Assembly: GCA_012727415.1 (NCBI GenBank)
Contig: JAAYHI010000051.1
Span: 1-16,458 of the forward strand
Source: Bacillota bacterium
GTDB lineage: Bacteria; Bacillota; Proteinivoracia; UBA4975
Reading direction: 5' to 3'
DNA: 16,458 bases
In this document: in pieces, positions 7,795-13,740 of the stretch
How the letters are laid out: every line of letters begins with the position of its first letter
Position numbering within the stretch: position 1 is the stretch's first letter
Notes under the pieces: model-generated
Told to the model about the DNA's origin: nothing
Database searches by the model: none
What the model saw: the letters and a program-made list of their open reading frames with translations, nothing else
Position numbers and translations under genes: made by a program

Positions 7795-8651
7795 GCCTTC
7801 CCCTCCAGGACAGATCTTGGGCTTTCAATGCACAATTGGCAGAAACCATCACTGAGGTTGTAGTTTACGGTACCGCGTAATCGCTCCACTCCCCGGCGGA
7901 TAATTGAAATTCCCTGGCCTCCTTTGCCCTTGCCCTTAGTTGTAAATCCTTCTACATTTAACCCCCGGGCAAAGTTTGTTTCCGGGTTAAAAGTATTAGT
8001 GACCTCGAAAATATAATTTTGACTGTCCCCGGATATTACCATGCCCACTCTCTTCTCCCCATCGGCGTTGGCGGCAGCCTCAATGGCGTTGTCCAGGGCA
8101 TTGGCCAGCACTGAAATTATCTGCACCACATGATTCTGGTCGCAGACCAAGGGCTCTCGGCACTGAACGCTGATCTCAATGGCCTTGTTTCTGGCAGCGA
8201 CTATCTTCGTATACAGCAGCACGTCCAATTCTTTAAGGCCGCTGGAGACATTTATTATTGTCTGATTCATAACGTCCAGAAAGGATTCCAGGTACTCCAT
8301 CAGCTTGTCCAGCCTGCCCAATTGAGCCAACCCTGAGATAACCGTCAGGTGATTATACAAGTCATGGCGGTATTGGCGATGGAGACGATTTTGCTCCTCA
8401 ATATGTTTCAGCCGCAACAATTCTACCTCTTGCTGGCGGGCGCGCAGGCTCTGTATGTAAAGATGGCGGATTACAAATATCGAGACAATGCACAATATGA
8501 GAACCGCGAACCCCAGGACCAGCAGTAGCGGAAGGGGGTACGGGCGAAATGATGCTATCTGGCTGATTATGGTGCCATATACCAGAATCGACATCAAGAG
8601 CAACTGAACCCCAAACAAAATAATACCGGTCTTGTAATAATCCCGACCCAT
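7791..8651 (-). CDS. GHKL-type sensor histidine kinase (AgrC-like, short membrane part)
   Basis: 286-residue kinase of the AgrC/GHKL class. Two hydrophobic segments (about 9-31 and 38-62) precede a helical linker. The phosphoacceptor motif RHDLYNHL puts the histidine at residue 96. The N-box is NALDNAI (184-190), and the C-terminal ATP-lid region is seen as GFTTKGKGKGGQGIS, followed by VERLRGTV. Classical AgrC has about six membrane helices forming the pheromone sensor; here only two are attached, and the gene just upstream (stop 2 nt before this ATG) encodes a separate multi-helix membrane protein. The likely reading is a two-polypeptide receptor. AAGGAAG serves as ribosome site, inside the end of the upstream gene. 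No response regulator gene is in the window, so its phosphoryl acceptor is unknown. Confidence 0.9.
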   Translation of the reverse strand: MGRDYYKTGIILFGVQLLLMSILVYGTIISQIASFRPYPLPLLLVLGFAVLILCIVSIFVIRHLYIQSLRARQQEVELLRLKHIEEQNRLHRQYRHDLYNHLTVISGLAQLGRLDKLMEYLESFLDVMNQTIINVSSGLKELDVLLYTKIVAARNKAIEISVQCREPLVCDQNHVVQIISVLANALDNAIEAAANADGEKRVGMVISGDSQNYIFEVTNTFNPETNFARGLNVEGFTTKGKGKGGQGISIIRRGVERLRGTVNYNLSDGFCQLCIESPRSVLEGKA

Positions 8652-8653
8652 AT

Positions 8654-9166
8654 CTACACTTCCTTACCCTTTGTAACAAATAAGTTTATTTTCCCCTTGT
8701 TAAACACAAAAGCCAGCAACCCAGCGGCAATAAACTGGGGAAGGAAGCTAAAGAATTTGGCAGAGAAGGTTGCCTGAGACTTATAAAGATCCACATGGCA
8801 TAAATATCGCACACCCATATTTAAGAACTCCAGAAGCAGGTAAATCGACGTGGCAAAGGCAACTGCTGTCAGCACCCGCCAAAAAACAGCCAGCCTGCAT
8901 ACACTGAAAAATTCCGATAAGATAACTACATACAGCAGGACATGGAGAAAAAAGGGCAACATTTTGTCCTCAGATAAAAACGCCAGCACCCCCATCACAA
9001 CGCCCGTTATTAATGAAGGTATGAGAAGTTTCCACCACACAAACTTCTCTCCAGTCAGGGAATATGCCAATGCCCCAATTGCAAGGGCTTCAGGGATAGA
9101 AAAAACCATCACTTTCAGCAAGGCCACTCCTGCTTCCGCAAGCAGGGGAAGAAAATCCGCCAACAT
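8654..9166 (-). CDS. Polytopic membrane protein, possible detached AgrC sensor domain
   Basis: 170-residue membrane protein with five or six hydrophobic stretches (for example VALLKVMVFSIPEALAIGAL, LITGVVMGVLAF, FFLHVLLYVVIL, VLTAVAFATSIYLLLEF and a final AAGLLAFVFN). The size and helix count resemble the N-terminal sensor half of AgrC-type kinases, which the downstream kinase lacks; that equivalence is inference. The start at ATG 9166 has AAAAGGGGG 10 nt upstream; ATG 9208 is in frame but has no ribosome site. It is the first gene of the agr-like operon and is read with the kinase (2-nt gap), agrB and agrD. No enzymatic motif was seen. Confidence 0.8.
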   Translation of the reverse strand: MLADFLPLLAEAGVALLKVMVFSIPEALAIGALAYSLTGEKFVWWKLLIPSLITGVVMGVLAFLSEDKMLPFFLHVLLYVVILSEFFSVCRLAVFWRVLTAVAFATSIYLLLEFLNMGVRYLCHVDLYKSQATFSAKFFSFLPQFIAAGLLAFVFNKGKINLFVTKGKEV

Positions 9167-9286
9167 AACGACGAAGCCCCCTTTTGAATACTTTCCAAAA
9201 GCTAGCATTCAACAAAGACTTCACTTAATCCTTCTTTTTTGGTTATTAGCCCAAAATTTTGCTCCCCTGGTACAAGTTTATCCGCC

Positions 9287-9309
9287 AAAAAAAGCCGGCG
9301 TTGCCGGCT
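9287..9309 (-). terminator. Rho-independent terminator of the XRE regulator
   Basis: Minus-strand AGCCGGC-aac-GCCGGCT followed by seven T (9293-9287). The stem overlaps the stop codon of the regulator gene. It separates that gene from the agr-like operon downstream on the same strand, so the two are distinct transcription units. Confidence 0.9.
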
Positions 9310-10258
9310 ACATGTTCACCCAGATTCCATATTTATCTTCGGTAATCTTCTGATATTGCTCTAATAGCTTCTGCATGCCCATCGCCTTTAAAATATAAAA
9401 AGCCATTGTAATCGACTCGAGATATCCCTTGTCCCTCAGGTTAAATTGCGCAATACCCTTCCGGTAGTAGAGGGAAAACAAGGCATGGCAGGTCCTGTGC
9501 TCAATGCAAAATGCAATACCTTTATCGGCAGTTTCAATCACTTTAGTATGCTCATCCAGCATGTGGTAATTGTATGCGAGATTAAAGTATATGTTGATGA
9601 TCAGGAAATCAATGTACTTTGTAGTGTAGCTGCTGTCGGAAATTGTGTTGAGAATGTAGTACAGTATTTTGTTGCTGAGCTTATAACTTCCCTCCTTAGC
9701 GATGAATAGGCTTATAAACAGGAGAATCCTGAATTCAATATAGCCATAAGTATACTGCTTGTACCTCACTATCTTAAAGTCCGGAATAGTAAGGCGCAAC
9801 GCATCAATCAGGGCCGCCTTGGTGTTTTCCCTGTCGGAAGCAAAATCTGAGTAATAAGCTTCAACTGCATCTACGAAGCAAATAAACTGCTCCAGCTCCA
9901 GGGGGTTAATTATCGACATCTGATCTTCACTGGAGAAGTTGTCCAACAGTCTTTTTTTCAGCTCAGCCGCAGCGTCTTTATCATAGACGGTAATGATATA
10001 GTCCAGATCTTCGTGAAATTCCATTAAGAATTTGTTTGACCTGCAGCTCTTCAGGAGTTCGAGAAGATCCCGCTTATAGGCAACGGAAAGAAGCTCCAGG
10101 GTGTCGTACCTGGGAACTACCCGGCCGCTTTCAATTTTCCGTATAGTGTCGATGCTGACCCCAACTAACTTTTGAACATCCGCTTGATTGTAACCTAAAT
10201 TTGTCCGTATTTTCTTCAGTTCTTTGCCGAAATTTTCTAGATTATAACTGACAAACAT
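9308..10258 (-). CDS. XRE-family HTH regulator with TPR/Rgg-like C-terminal domain
   Basis: 316-residue one-component regulator. An N-terminal XRE helix-turn-helix occupies about residues 8-66 (LGYNQADVQKLVGVSIDTIRKIESG is cut here to the core QKLVGVSIDTIRKIESG). The remaining 240 residues are helical and lack enzymatic motifs; repeated A/L/Y-rich pairs (YFNLAYNYHMLDEHTKVIETADKG, in part) look like TPRs. This layout is that of RRNPP/Rgg regulators, which bind short imported peptides; family assignment is by architecture, not by a signature. Start ATG 10258 has a GGGGGG-rich ribosome site 5 nt upstream; the longer open frame to 10408 would run through the divergent gene. It faces a secreted repeat-peptide gene across 98 bp that contains operator-like repeats. 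It might also replace the missing AgrA, but nothing shows this directly. Confidence 0.85.
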   Translation of the reverse strand: MFVSYNLENFGKELKKIRTNLGYNQADVQKLVGVSIDTIRKIESGRVVPRYDTLELLSVAYKRDLLELLKSCRSNKFLMEFHEDLDYIITVYDKDAAAELKKRLLDNFSSEDQMSIINPLELEQFICFVDAVEAYYSDFASDRENTKAALIDALRLTIPDFKIVRYKQYTYGYIEFRILLFISLFIAKEGSYKLSNKILYYILNTISDSSYTTKYIDFLIINIYFNLAYNYHMLDEHTKVIETADKGIAFCIEHRTCHALFSLYYRKGIAQFNLRDKGYLESITMAFYILKAMGMQKLLEQYQKITEDKYGIWVNM

Positions 10259-10276
10259 CAAGTCCCCCCCAAAAAT

Positions 10277-10292
10277 CCAGATTATCATCTGG
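10277..10292. promoter_or_regulatory. Palindromic operator candidate, regulator/repeat-peptide intergenic
   Basis: CCAGAT-tatc-ATCTGG, a perfect 6-bp inverted repeat with a 4-nt centre, in the 98-bp divergent region. It adjoins the -35 position of the rightward promoter and lies 19 nt upstream of the regulator's start codon, fitting a dimeric XRE site controlling both genes. Confidence 0.55.
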
Positions 10293-10312
10293 GTTCGCTC
10301 GCTCATTATCAT
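10281..10312. repeat. Direct repeat ATTATCAT x2 next to the rightward promoter
   Basis: ATTATCAT at 10281-10288 and again at 10305-10312, starts 24 bp apart. The first copy overlaps the palindrome at 10277-10292; the second lies in the promoter spacer and ends 2 nt before the -10. Two half-sites on one face of the helix are possible. Confidence 0.5.
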
Positions 10313-10314
10313 TG

Positions 10315-10320
10315 TATAAT
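10315..10320 (+). promoter_or_regulatory. -10 element of the repeat-peptide gene
   Basis: Perfect TATAAT, 36 nt before the GTG start codon, with TG immediately upstream. The hexamer 17 nt away (GGTTCG, 10292-10297) is far from TTGACA, which would suit an activator-dependent promoter. Confidence 0.6.
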
Positions 10321-10356
10321 ATGTGTGAATTAATTCAAGTAAGGAGGATGTGCGCG

Positions 10357-10806
10357 GTGAAGAAGAGACTCGCTGTGATGTTGCTGCTTGTTTTTGCTCT
10401 GACAGCACTAATGGCGCCAGTTGCTCTGGCAGGGGAAGAGGATATCCCCCGGATCTTCTGTGTCCCCGTCACACCTGATGGGGAAGAGGACATCCCCCGG
10501 ATCTTCAGTTTCCCAGTCAATCCTGACGGAGAAGAGGATATTCCCCGGATCTTCGGATTCCCCATCACTATTGATGGAGAGGAGGATATACCCAGGATTT
10601 TCAGTTTCCCGATCACTCCTGATGGAGAAGAGGACATTCCCAGGATCTTCAGTTTCCCCATCGCTCCTGATGGAGAAGAGGACATTCCCAGGATCTTCGG
10701 TTTCCTCATCACTCCCGACGGGGAAGAGGACATACCGAGAATTTTCAGCTTCCCCATTACTCCTGACGGCGAAGAGGATATACCCAGGATCCCGTGGATA
10801 AAGTAG
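10357..10806 (+). CDS. Secreted tandem-repeat peptide precursor (7 x 16 residues)
   Basis: 149-residue exported protein that I cannot match to a named family. A Sec signal peptide (MKKRLAVMLLLVFALTA through PVALA, residues 1-25) is followed at once by seven 16-residue repeats and a shortened end unit, GEEDIPRIPWIK. The repeat consensus is GEEDIPRIFSFPITPD; GEEDIPRI is invariant in all eight, while positions 10 and 14 vary. There is no lipobox, LPXTG anchor, membrane helix or catalytic domain: apart from the signal, the whole protein is repeats. The start is GTG 10357, 9 nt after AAGGAGG; an ATG at 10348 touches the ribosome site. Divergent from an XRE-TPR regulator with shared operator-like repeats. 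Layout suggests a polyprotein precursor cut into many copies of a signal peptide; a secreted binding or structural repeat protein, or an antimicrobial, are alternatives. Confidence 0.88.
   Translation: MKKRLAVMLLLVFALTALMAPVALAGEEDIPRIFCVPVTPDGEEDIPRIFSFPVNPDGEEDIPRIFGFPITIDGEEDIPRIFSFPITPDGEEDIPRIFSFPIAPDGEEDIPRIFGFLITPDGEEDIPRIFSFPITPDGEEDIPRIPWIK
10432..10803 (+). repeat. 48-bp in-frame tandem repeats (7 full + 1 partial)
   Basis: Units begin at 10432, 10480, 10528, 10576, 10624, 10672 and 10720; a 36-bp partial unit begins at 10768. No indels break the 48-bp period. Third-position changes are frequent in the invariant block (Ile ATC/ATT/ATA, Pro CCC/CCG, Arg CGG/AGG/AGA), while the encoded residues stay fixed. 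The period keeps other frames and the opposite strand open, so those long reading frames are artefacts of the repeat. Confidence 0.97.
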
Positions 10807-11126
10807 AGCACCACAGTGAAGACGCACAGTAACCCAGGAATTTTCGTCTTAGTCAAAGGTATTTACAGGGACAATACCGGGTCGGGAAATGAAACGGAAG
10901 CAGTCCCCCCCGGACACAAGGACGACAAATCAGACATCTCCAGGGTTCCTGTCCCCCTGTTCCCAACACATGTTTGAAGAATCTCAGCCCCCCAAATTAA
11001 GTTTCGGGATTTTTCACCCTGCTGGGCAGAGTCAAGTCTGCCTGAAATTTTATCTGTTTTATCAGCCCATGATAGCCCCCCCATTGGGACTAACCTCCCT
11101 CATAAATAGATATATATATTTACACC
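10807..11126. other. Intergenic stretch, no convincing gene
   Basis: About 320 bp with no ribosome-site-plus-start combination supporting an ORF. It holds a weak hairpin (AAGACG 10819-10824 / CGTCTT 10845-10850), GGGACA/TGTCCC-type motifs near 10867 and 10951 that recall interspersed clostridial repeats, and an A+T-rich run near 11102-11121. Confidence 0.5.
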
Positions 11127-11192
11127 CTTACTCTTCACCCTTAAAGAGTAAGACCTTACCCGCCACCCCCCCAGAGTGCGGGTCTTTTTTTT
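11127..11192 (+). terminator. Tandem hairpins with T-run: terminator, possibly attenuator
   Basis: First hairpin: CTTACTCTT (11127-11135) pairs perfectly with AAGAGTAAG (11144-11152). Second: CCCGC (11159-11163) pairs with GCGGG (11178-11182), with AAGAC/GTCTT as optional extension, followed by eight T (11185-11192). AAG at 11150-11152 would be shared by both, so they could compete. It may terminate the repeat-peptide transcript or regulate read-through into the gene at 11287. Confidence 0.55.
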
Positions 11193-11232
11193 GCTGCCCA
11201 ATGCATGGTGGTAATACAAGTCTGTTTTCTCA

Positions 11233-11238
11233 TATAAT
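11233..11238 (+). promoter_or_regulatory. Candidate -10 of the exported-protein pair
   Basis: TATAAT, 48 nt before the TTG start at 11287 and downstream of the terminator. No convincing -35 is seen (GGTAAT at 17 nt spacing), so this promoter is tentative or activator-dependent. Confidence 0.4.
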
Positions 11239-11286
11239 TTAACAGGCTGTTGGTTAATGGCCAAAATATTAAAGGAGGCTGTTACA

Positions 11287-12519
11287 TTGACAAGAAACTT
11301 CATTCTGTTGCTATTGAGTGTCTTGATCGTGTTGACAGTGCCTGCAAGTGCTGTCGCTTCCGAATGCGATGGCATCCCCTCCGAGCCCTTGGCCTATCAG
11401 CTGGAATTAAAAATCTTGAGTCCTGAAGGAAAACCCGTCACGGCTGCCCAAGTAACGGTATTGGAAAAGGACAGTGGCAGAGTCGTCAGTCAGTTTAACT
11501 TGCATGAGACCAAGATTTTGGATTTAACGCAGGAAAGAGCAGAAATCCTCACCCAGGGAAGGGAAAGAGCAGTTCAACAGCAAATTGAATATACTGGAAT
11601 TACAGATATAAACTATATAGCGTTCATAACAACATCCGATGCCTTTGGCGTTTATAATTTCCCCATGTTCTATGTCAATGAAAAAGATTATTCCCTGTAC
11701 AGGAATAAAGACCTGGCAGAAGTCGGACAGGAGATTGAAAAGATTACTGCCAGCAGTACCAAAGAGATCTGCCTGCAACTGAGCAAAATTACTGCAGAGC
11801 ACTTAAAAGTAAAAAACAGCTATTTTGTGCCAGATTTTGTTGACATTTACGTGCCAAGAAAGTATGCTGAAGAATGGATAGGTTCTTACTGTGTCTGGAT
11901 AGATGAGGTGTATAACCTTCGCAGTGGCAGAGTTGGCGTGGAATATTATTACGAAACCGGCAGGAAGCAAAAAATTGAAGTTGGAACCAACATTTCTGGC
12001 AAATGGGCTTCCGGTGGCGGATTTGTCAGCATAACCAACAAACGTACAAATGCTTCGAAATGGGGCAAATCCGGTAATCGCATAGGCAGTTCGGCAGGTT
12101 TTTGTGCCGGCTCAAATTTCTCCTTTTTCCATGAGTACTGGATGATCCCCCGCCCGGTTGGCGTCCCCGTTTATTACGAACAGGTCACCGCCCGCAGCTA
12201 TGATGGTGGAACCCATCGGTTGTTCTACAATTATGTAAGCAACATGGAAAAACCTTATCAGGAGGTGAAAAACAATAAGCATGGGCGATGGAGTGTATTT
12301 CAAAAAGGGGATTTGGCAACCTTCAACGCTGAAAGCGGATTAGAAATCGGTTGCGCTGTGAAGATATACAATACATTTCTCTCATCAGTGACTGTATTTC
12401 ATTCAAAATCCTGCCACTATTACTCCCCTGAGGGCGATGGCTCATCTTCCTGGCGCGTTTACTTCTATGACAGATTTACTAACTGGAAGGAAATATTTCT
12501 CACTGAAGGCAGGTTATGA
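11287..12519 (+). CDS. Secreted protein with carboxypeptidase-regulatory/CnaB-like N-terminus, unknown function
   Basis: 410-residue exported protein; family not recognised. The signal peptide (FILLLLSVLIVLTVPASAVA) ends near residue 26. The next part (LELKILSPEGKPVTAAQVTV and VLEKDSGRVV) reads like a beta-sandwich of the carboxypeptidase-regulatory or CnaB type. A middle region is Lys/Glu-rich, and the C-terminal third is rich in Ser, Gly, Tyr and Trp (WASGGGFVSI, SGNRIGSSAGFC, DGSSSWRVYFYDR) with five scattered cysteines. No protease or lytic motif was seen. TTG 11287 is chosen because AAGGAGG lies 8 nt upstream; the in-frame ATG at 11257 has no ribosome site. It is 21 nt upstream of a second exported gene, probably one transcript. 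Location after the peptide-signalling modules makes it a candidate output, which is inference. Confidence 0.8.
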   Translation: MTRNFILLLLSVLIVLTVPASAVASECDGIPSEPLAYQLELKILSPEGKPVTAAQVTVLEKDSGRVVSQFNLHETKILDLTQERAEILTQGRERAVQQQIEYTGITDINYIAFITTSDAFGVYNFPMFYVNEKDYSLYRNKDLAEVGQEIEKITASSTKEICLQLSKITAEHLKVKNSYFVPDFVDIYVPRKYAEEWIGSYCVWIDEVYNLRSGRVGVEYYYETGRKQKIEVGTNISGKWASGGGFVSITNKRTNASKWGKSGNRIGSSAGFCAGSNFSFFHEYWMIPRPVGVPVYYEQVTARSYDGGTHRLFYNYVSNMEKPYQEVKNNKHGRWSVFQKGDLATFNAESGLEIGCAVKIYNTFLSSVTVFHSKSCHYYSPEGDGSSSWRVYFYDRFTNWKEIFLTEGRL

Positions 12520-12540
12520 TAGTCTTAGGGAGGGTACCAT

Positions 12541-13056
12541 GTGCGAAAAAAATGGATAGCTCTTTTAACAGGACTTGTAATAGTTGTTTCCCTGCTTATC
12601 TTCCTCAACAGTAATCTCTTCGTAGAGATTGTCTTAAAACAAAAATTCGTGGCAGATGAGGTGGCTGTGTTTAATGCAGGCAACCGGACATTTGTCACTT
12701 ATACCCAAACAGATGGCTTTAACTGCACATCAGTGTTCTGTGAAGAGATAAAACGTCGTCTTATTGGCTGGAAGATTATTCCCTGCGGAGGAGGAGTAGG
12801 GACTACAGGCGCATACGGCGTTGGCGGCAACTGCATGACTCCGGAGTACCAAGTCTATTGGGGATATACCTCTAACCATGATGCCGACAGTGCCAAATTA
12901 ACCTTTGACAACTCAGAACAGCAGTTTAGTGTCAACTCTCCTCTTAAATCCGGCTTTTACTTGTTCGTAACTGAACCAAGTGCCATGCCACCATACAATT
13001 TGACCCACGTAGACTTCTACTCAGAGGACATACTGCTTATATCCATCCAACGCTAA
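12541..13056 (+). CDS. Small exported or membrane-anchored protein, unknown function
   Basis: 171-residue protein beginning MRKKWIALLTGLVIVVSLLI, a signal peptide or N-terminal membrane anchor, with the rest outside the cell. No family recognised. Visible features are a cysteine set (FNCTSVFC, then PCGGG and GNC) that could form disulfides, a Gly-rich loop (GGGVGTTGAYGVGG) and a predicted beta-rich C-terminus. The GTG start at 12541 has GGAGGG 6 nt upstream; an overlapping ATG at 12539 is in a frame that stops after six codons. It follows the larger exported protein by 21 nt and ends in a strong terminator, so the two form a short operon. Confidence 0.8.
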   Translation: MRKKWIALLTGLVIVVSLLIFLNSNLFVEIVLKQKFVADEVAVFNAGNRTFVTYTQTDGFNCTSVFCEEIKRRLIGWKIIPCGGGVGTTGAYGVGGNCMTPEYQVYWGYTSNHDADSAKLTFDNSEQQFSVNSPLKSGFYLFVTEPSAMPPYNLTHVDFYSEDILLISIQR

Positions 13057-13085
13057 AAGGGGGACCAATCACCGGTCCCCCTTTT
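13055..13085 (+). terminator. Rho-independent terminator
   Basis: AAAAGGGGGACC (13055-13066) pairs perfectly with GGTCCCCCTTTT (13074-13085) across a 7-nt loop, overlapping the stop codon of the small exported protein. A 12-bp stem ending in TTTTC. Confidence 0.92.
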
Positions 13086-13116
13086 CTTGTCCCCCCCGGA
13101 TTAACTCAATAAGCAC

Positions 13117-13146
13117 AAAAAAAGCAGGTCCCAAAACCAGCTTTTT
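13117..13146 (-). terminator. Terminator of the AlkD remnant
   Basis: On the minus strand AAAAAGC-t-GGT-(6 nt)-ACC-t-GCTTTTTTT, with one T-T mismatch in the stem. It lies 41 nt past the stop of the small minus-strand gene at 13188-13349. Confidence 0.7.
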
Positions 13147-13187
13147 GGTGTACTTTAATCAACTTCACCACGGACCACTCATCTGGT

Positions 13188-13349
13188 TCAGGAGATATCC
13201 AGCAGGAAGTCCCGTCGCTCCTTCGGCATCTTCTCGGTAGCGTATCTAAATGCAAGCCGGGGCATATTTTCCTTATGTTTCAGAAGGTAAGAGACAACTG
13301 CATCCTCATCATGCTGAGAGACTACCTTCAGCAGCCAGCCATGGGTCAT
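13188..13349 (-). pseudogene. AlkD-like DNA alkylation repair C-terminal fragment (53 aa)
   Basis: Open frame of 53 codons beginning MTHGWLLKVV and containing KENMPRLAFRYATEKMP. This resembles the C-terminal end of HEAT-repeat DNA alkylation repair proteins of the AlkD family (from memory: GWMLRE... MPRTMLRYAIEK...). AlkD-type enzymes are usually about 220-240 residues, so roughly three quarters is missing. GGAGGG lies 6 nt before the ATG and a terminator follows, so the piece could still be translated. Upstream sequence does not continue the family in any frame I could follow. Most likely the remnant of a deleted gene; a de novo small protein is less likely. Confidence 0.6.
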
Positions 13350-13419
13350 CGCAATCCCTCCAGTAATTGGTTGTTTCTGACGCTTCCATTTTACCAGAGG
13401 GCGATGGCCCTTTAATTAA

Positions 13420-13665
13420 GGATTCACTTTTACAGACAATATCACACACTACTCGACGCATGGGCAGGCCAAGGCGCTTAGGCAAGAAATTGAGCGGCGC
13501 TCAGCAAATATGTTTGGAAGCAATATTATTGGGTATTATTATCCCGGCCTAGTCCCCGAGAGTTCTGACGAAAGTGCAGACAATATTTTTGAAACTGCCC
13601 AAGATATCTGCTTGAAGTTAAAGAAGATCATCGAATCCATTGTCGAAGAGAACGAGGGTATCTGA
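13420..13665 (+). pseudogene. Orphan open frame, likely 3' fragment of a lost gene
   Basis: An 81-codon frame between TAA (13417) and TGA (13663) that reads like protein (THYSTHGQAKALRQEIERRS, then NIIGYYYPGLVPE, then an amphipathic KLKKIIESIVEEN helix), but has no ATG/GTG/TTG start with a ribosome site near its beginning. No family recognised. It lies between the AlkD remnant and a frameshifted gene, so decay is likely. Confidence 0.4.
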
Positions 13666-13740
13666 GCCTTACAGGCGGGGGTGAAAACACCTGACCCGAT
13701 GAGCGTATGTCCATCTATTCTTTGATGGGAGGGGAAGAGA

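Noticed and set aside
10432..10803. CRISPR-like array
   Set aside because: Units are contiguous, in frame, drift mainly at third positions and have no unique spacers.
10335..10856. Long minus-strand frames (and a second plus-strand frame) across the repeats, with their own periodic peptides
   Set aside because: A 48-bp period without stops keeps several frames open; only the plus frame from 10357 has a ribosome site, signal peptide and synonymous drift.
10889..11242. 117-codon plus-strand frame
   Set aside because: Proline/serine-rich low-quality composition, covers a terminator, no ribosome site.
13367..13552. 61-codon frame overlapping the orphan frame
   Set aside because: Overlaps a more protein-like frame; no ribosome site.
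13680..13691. GGTG-aaaa-CACC hairpin and the CCATC/GATGG pair before 13741
   Set aside because: Short stems, no T-run, no sign of a known riboswitch.
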